The position numbers were made by a program, and so were the translations under genes. Of a DNA stretch of 64,000 bases, positions 59,592-64,000 are shown piece after piece. Source of the DNA: Tragulus kanchil. Lineage: Eukaryota > Chordata > Mammalia > Artiodactyla > Tragulidae. Location of the stretch: contig JAIOJX010000003.1 of NCBI GenBank assembly GCA_022376925.1, positions 32,932,874-32,996,873 on the forward strand. The letters run 5' to 3'. Under the pieces are notes generated by a model. The model was given only the letters and a program-made list of their open reading frames with translations, was not told the origin of the DNA and did not search any database. Positions within the stretch are counted from its first letter, which is position 1. Every line of letters begins with the position of its first letter.

Positions 59592-62500
59592 TGGGGTGTA
59601 ACTGGTAACATTGCTAGGAATCAAATGCAGAGCAAGGTAAGGCATAAGCCCTTAAGATACTGTATACGGATCCATGCTACCTTCTCCTGCCATGAAATAC
59701 AAAGCTTATAACCTTAAGCTGATGACATTGGGACGACTTCTACGAGATGATGGTCTTCAGTCCTTTCTCTTTTTTTCCTCTTTGCATGCTTTCTTTCCTT
59801 CTCTCTTTTTTTCTTCTTTCTTTTCCCTTCCTACCTTCTCTCTTACTTGCTTCTTCTGCTCTCTGATGTAAACCCTGGGACATCTGACATCAGGGCTAGA
59901 GCTGGGACTAGTAGAATAAAGAGTCCTTCATGCTTCTGTGAGGTCAAAACTCTGCTCGATTGAGCTGATTGTTAAACAGCAGTAGATAATCCTACTGGGA
60001 AGAATGCCACGGGGAGATGGTACTTAAAACTGTGCAGGCATTTTTATTACCAGAGGCAAATTTCCTCGGATAATAATCAGGTAACTTGCCCGGTCACAGG
60101 CAGGATAATTATTCCTTTTTGCTCTTACTGGGAATCAGAGACAGGAGCAGAGTTACCATCCGCCTTTGAAAATTTAGTCTCATCCCCTAGAGCCCCCACA
60201 GTTGCTCCTTCTACTATGCGTGTGTGTGTGTGCACACATGCACACTTGTGTGTGTGGGTATGAGAGAGAAAGATGGAGAAAAATACACACAGAGGCAAAA
60301 AAGAGAGAAAAAGAGGAAACGGAGGTAAAGAGACATTGTATTTTTTAAAAAAATGTACTCCATTATGAAGTGCATTGTTTCAAAAGCAACGCAAATGAAT
60401 TTCATTACTAGAAAAATGAAGTAACCCCCAAAATAGGCCATAGAAAATGCAACCCTTAATGTATTTATTATTGGATTCAATGGATATATATTACCCTGGG
60501 AAGTTGCTATAAACCTTTCTGAACACTTAGTCTTGGCTTCTATTTACCTGATCAAACAAACACACAAATTGTTAAAATCAGCACACAGACAGGATTTGAG
60601 TAGACTGTTAGACTAATTAAATCAGAATCTCTCTTTTTAAACATGATTTCTAAGTAACTCTAATGTGCAACTTTTAAAAGAAATGCTATTGCTATAAGAG
60701 GTCATCTAAAAAGTGGCCTTTATAGACTTCAGTACTTATATAAGCCCTTCAGTGCTTAAAGATAAATTTAGGGGTGAATCATGGTCTTCTTTCTCATGTC
60801 CTTTCTAAAATTCTCACCAGATACACCACTTTTGTCTTAAGGGAACTTATCATGCAGCAGATAAAAGTACTACGGTACTTGCACTTGACATCAGGGTAAA
60901 TGGAGGAACATGCTCTGAAAAGGATGGTTCTTTTAAAAACTAGCTTTTATTATCATTATGTTGGGATCATACTTTCAGGTAATAATAAACACATTTAAAT
61001 CCTCTTTGATATTAAACATGAATGAGATCTTATTCCCATAACTGAGAATTCATTCTTTTTGTTTGTTTGTTTTTGTTTTGTATTGTTTTTTGAGAATTCA
61101 TTCTTTTATGCACTCAGCAAAAGCCATTGTGCAGACACTAGGGATGGGCATTAGGGCATCATATGGAGCTCCTGCCCTCATGGGCTTAATAACTGCTTTT
61201 ATTTTAGACAGAGTAGTGTTAGTGACTTTGTCCACAGAAGTACTTCAATCTGGTTGAAATTGATCCATTAATTTTATGCAGGCCCTGCAGATGCTAATGA
61301 GTTGAGACCACATAGGGATTAAGTCCATTGAAAACTCAGAATTTAATTTATCCAGTACTAATCACCCACAGGCTTATCTCCTGGAAATCCAGCTGAAAGC
61401 AGGTACAGTTGAATGATTCAGGCCATGGATCTTGATAGAGGCTCCATTATGAAGTGCATTGTTTCAAAAGCAACGCAAATGAATTTCATTACTAGAAAAA
61501 TGAAGTAACCCCCAAAATAGGCCATAGAAAATGCAACCCTTAATGTATTTATTATTGGATTCAATGGATATATATTACCCTGGGAAGTTGCTATAAACCT
61601 TTCTGAACACTTAGTCTTGGCTTCTATTTACCTGATCAAACAAACACACAAATTGTTAAAATCAGCACACAGACAGGATTTGAGTAGACTGTTAGACTAA
61701 TTAAATCAGAATCTCTCTTTTTAAACATGATTTCTAAGTAACTCTAATGTGCAACTTTTAAAAGAAATGCTATTGCTATAAGAGGTCATCTAAAAAGTGG
61801 CCTTTATAGACTTCAGTACTTATATAAGCCCTTCAGTGCTTAAAGATAAATTTAGGGGTGAATCATGGTCTTCTTTCTCATGTCCTTTCTAAAATTCTCA
61901 CCAGATACACCACTTTTGTCTTAAGGGAACTTATCATGCAGCAGATAAAAGTACTACGGTACTTGCACTTGACATCAGGGTAAATGGAGGAACATGCTCT
62001 GAAAAGGATGGTTCTTTTAAAAACTAGCTTTTATTATCATTATGTTGGGATCATACTTTCAGGTAATAATAAACACATTTAAATCCTCTTTGATATTAAA
62101 CATGAATGAGATCTTATTCCCATAACTGAGAATTCATTCTTTTTGTTTGTTTGTTTTTGTTTTGTATTGTTTTTTGAGAATTCATTCTTTTATGCACTCA
62201 GCAAAAGCCATTGTGCAGACACTAGGGATGGGCATTAGGGCATCATATGGAGCTCCTGCCCTCATGGGCTTAATAACTGCTTTTATTTTAGACAGAGTAG
62301 TGTTAGTGACTTTGTCCACAGAAGTACTTCAATCTGGTTGAAATTGATCCATTAATTTTATGCAGGCCCTGCAGATGCTAATGAGTTGAGACCACATAGG
62401 GATTAAGTCCATTGAAAACTCAGAATTTAATTTATCCAGTACTAATCACCCACAGGCTTATCTCCTGGAAATCCAGCTGAAAGCAGGTACAGTTGAATGA

Positions 62501-62626
62501 TTCAGGCCATGGATCTTGATAGAGGGCTGAAGGGTGACCAATGTCACCATCCAGCACATCATGTAATCTGTGACCTCAATCCAATGGATCACGCCAGGGG
62601 AGGGGCTAGTGCTACCCCACCACGAC
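59592..62626. other. Unique DNA including duplication 17
   Basis: No gene recognised. CT-rich tract at 59761-59850, TG/CA tract at 60218-60262. A GATA-motif-bearing block lies at 60061-60120. Confidence 0.5.
60358..62525 (+). repeat. Tandem duplication 17 (60358-61441 / 61442-62525)
   Basis: Directly abutting copies at a constant offset of 1084, apparently identical. Unique AT-rich DNA with no recognised repeat. Confidence 0.96.
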
Positions 62627-62812
62627 TTGTTGTTCAGTCACTCATTCGCGTCCAACTCACTGCAACCTCATGCACTGCAGCAGGCTTCCCTGTCCTTCCT
62701 TGTCTCCTAGAGTTTACTCAAACTCATGTCTATTGAGTCAACGATGCCATCCAAACATGTCATCCTCTGTCACCCCCTTCTCCTCCTGCTCTGTCTTGCC
62801 TAGCATTGGGGT
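62627..62812 (-). mobile_element. BovB LINE 3' end fragment
   Basis: Antisense. It starts with the Bov-A-like 3' end (TTGTTGTTCAGTCACTCATT at 62628-62647) and extends upstream into BovB 3' sequence (CAAACTCATGTCTATTGAGT at 62719-62738; TCCTCTGTCACCCCCTTCTC at 62763-62782). 5' truncated. Confidence 0.85.
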
Positions 62813-63778
62813 CTTTGGCTGAAGATGTACAAACCAGGCAGCTAGCCAGCCATATGATAGCCAAACAGCTTGGACCCCCAAAGGTTTGCTTCTGTAGCCA
62901 CAGGTGGTTGGCTGATGAGCCAGGGCAGAGCTGGGTTTCCACTCATCATATTGCTGGCATGTGTCAGCCCGATCATGCCAGGTAAGAGCTGGTATTTCCC
63001 AGCCTCTCAGTCTCTTGGAGACTGATACTCAGATATCTGGCATTGCCAGGTAATGCTCCAGGGTGTAACAGTGGAAAAAGGGTAGTGTGGAAGGGCAAAT
63101 GTATTGTTGCTCCCATCTCAGAATTTCTCCTTAATAAACCCTGAACTGGCAGTCTTAGTAGATCTGCTTGGCTGTTGGCTAGATTTCTATTATGATCTAC
63201 CAACACTAACAGGCACAGAGAAGTCAACTCACAAGACTTGCCTGAAGAGCCGAGACCTTGGGAGATAATGAATCTAAGGAGTGTTAGAATAGACTAAAAG
63301 GAATCTTCTATAGGGCAGTGGAGGAGCCCAGGAAAGCATTCTACTGTGAAAACAGGGGCAGAGCAGTCCATCCACATTCAGTACAGTGGAATCAGCAGGT
63401 CCAACCCAACCCCATAGGTATATGGTTTGGAAAACTGCCAACACAGAATGAGTACAGATGTCACTGGTGCATTCTCATGGGGAAAAATGGCGAGGTAACT
63501 GTCGGCCAGATGACAGTAGGTAAGCAGCAGGGACACAAGGATAGAGAGAGACTGTGTTGTTAAGGAACTATGGCTGATGTAGTTAGACCAAGTCTAAAGT
63601 GAGAAATGGTGGGCTACATATACCATGCACTGGAGGCACAAAAGAAACGGCAAACTCTATTTGAGAAAAATCAGAAGGACTTCACAGAAAAGCTGTGCCT
63701 CAAAGGCAGGGTCTACAACCATTTGAGGCAATTTCACCCAGGACCCTACAAACTGTATTCAGTTAAGATATATCTGTT
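62813..63778. other. Unique DNA
   Basis: No gene supported. Frames at 62973-63227 (minus) and 63318-63563 (plus) show no domain. Confidence 0.45.
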
Positions 63779-63981
63779 TGGGGGGACTTTCCTGGTGGTC
63801 CAGTGGTTTAGAATCCACCTTCCAATGCAAGGGGTGTTCTTTTGATCTGGTTGGAGAGCTAAGAGCCCACATGCCTCCTGGCCCAAAAACCCAAACCAAA
63901 AACAGAACAATATTGTAACTCACTCAATAAAAACCTTCAAAAAGTGGTCCACATCAAAAAAAAAAAAAAAAAAAACCTTAA
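63779..63981 (+). mobile_element. CHR-1-like SINE
   Basis: Sense tRNA-like head (GGACTTTCCTGGTGGTCCAG at 63784-63803), then a tail typical of CHR-1 (CAATAAAAACCTTCAAAAAG near 63925, GGTCCACATC) and an A-run (63956-63976). Confidence 0.85.
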
Positions 63982-64000
63982 AAAAAGAAAAAACATAAAT

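Noticed and set aside
3061..62525. The ~1.1 kb tandem units as a satellite family or a transposon with long direct repeats
   Set aside because: The 17 units share no common sequence. Only the length is similar, and the breakpoints fall anywhere.
1..64000. CRISPR arrays, operons, ribosome binding sites, bacterial-type terminators
   Set aside because: The repeats are mammalian retroelements. There is no short regularly spaced repeat array and no prokaryotic gene structure.

Overview
This window looks like intergenic or intronic DNA from a ruminant genome (cattle, sheep, goat, antelope or deer group). The evidence is many BovB-derived SINEs (Bov-tA/Bov-A type), a degraded BovB LINE, tRNA-headed CHR-type SINEs, ruminant-style L1 3' ends and one retroviral solo LTR, all in AT-rich sequence. 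I find no protein-coding gene, rRNA gene or free-standing tRNA gene. The open frames present are short, mostly shared by both strands, and many are simply translations of SINEs or of the BovB relic.

The dominant feature is structural. Seventeen separate stretches of about 1.06-1.2 kb each appear twice in direct tandem, with a copy-to-copy distance of about 1.07-1.24 kb. Junctions lie near 4.15, 6.16, 9.22, 14.76, 19.08, 22.42, 24.38, 27.12, 29.07, 35.38, 37.50, 39.34, 41.81, 43.84, 46.69, 56.17 and 61.44 kb. Roughly 19 kb (about 30%) of the window is therefore second copy. Breakpoints ignore repeat boundaries. The copies are nearly identical except beside the junction, where one copy often decays into a shortened, error-like version of the true sequence. 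I infer an assembly or gap-filling artefact (about 1 kb contig-end overlaps that were never merged) rather than 17 biological duplications. The collapsed locus would be about 45 kb.

Layout: 0-3 kb has two SINEs plus unique DNA. 3-7.2 kb has a CHR SINE, a GC-rich CHR-like SINE with a target-site duplication, and a Bov-tA, all caught in two chained duplications. 7.2-10.5 kb has a Bov-tA and a MaLR-like LTR, duplicated. 11.3-12.1 kb is a MIR split by a class I ERV solo LTR. 13.4-15.9 kb is an L1 3' fragment carrying a Bov-tA, plus a tRNA-SINE, duplicated. 16-25.5 kb has SINEs and unique DNA with three duplications. 26-30.4 kb is mostly unique DNA with two chained duplications and a CHR SINE. 30.4-34.3 kb has scattered SINEs and ancient repeats. 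34.3-40.4 kb has unique DNA and a broken BovB LINE seen in two to three assembled pieces. 40.7-45 kb has a tandem Bov-tA and a GC-rich SINE, duplicated. 45-53 kb has unique DNA, an L1 3' end and a very intact SINE with a recognisable pol III promoter. 53-57.3 kb has L1 3' ends, another young SINE, and an ancient L1 with two nested SINEs, duplicated. 57.9-59.6 kb has an old SINE and a small retrocopy of an mRNA 3' end that carries an antisense SINE. 60.3-62.5 kb is duplicated unique DNA. 62.6-64 kb has a BovB 3' fragment and a CHR-1-like SINE.

No genes work together here. The content is retroelement history overlaid by an assembly problem. No previously undescribed biological system was found.
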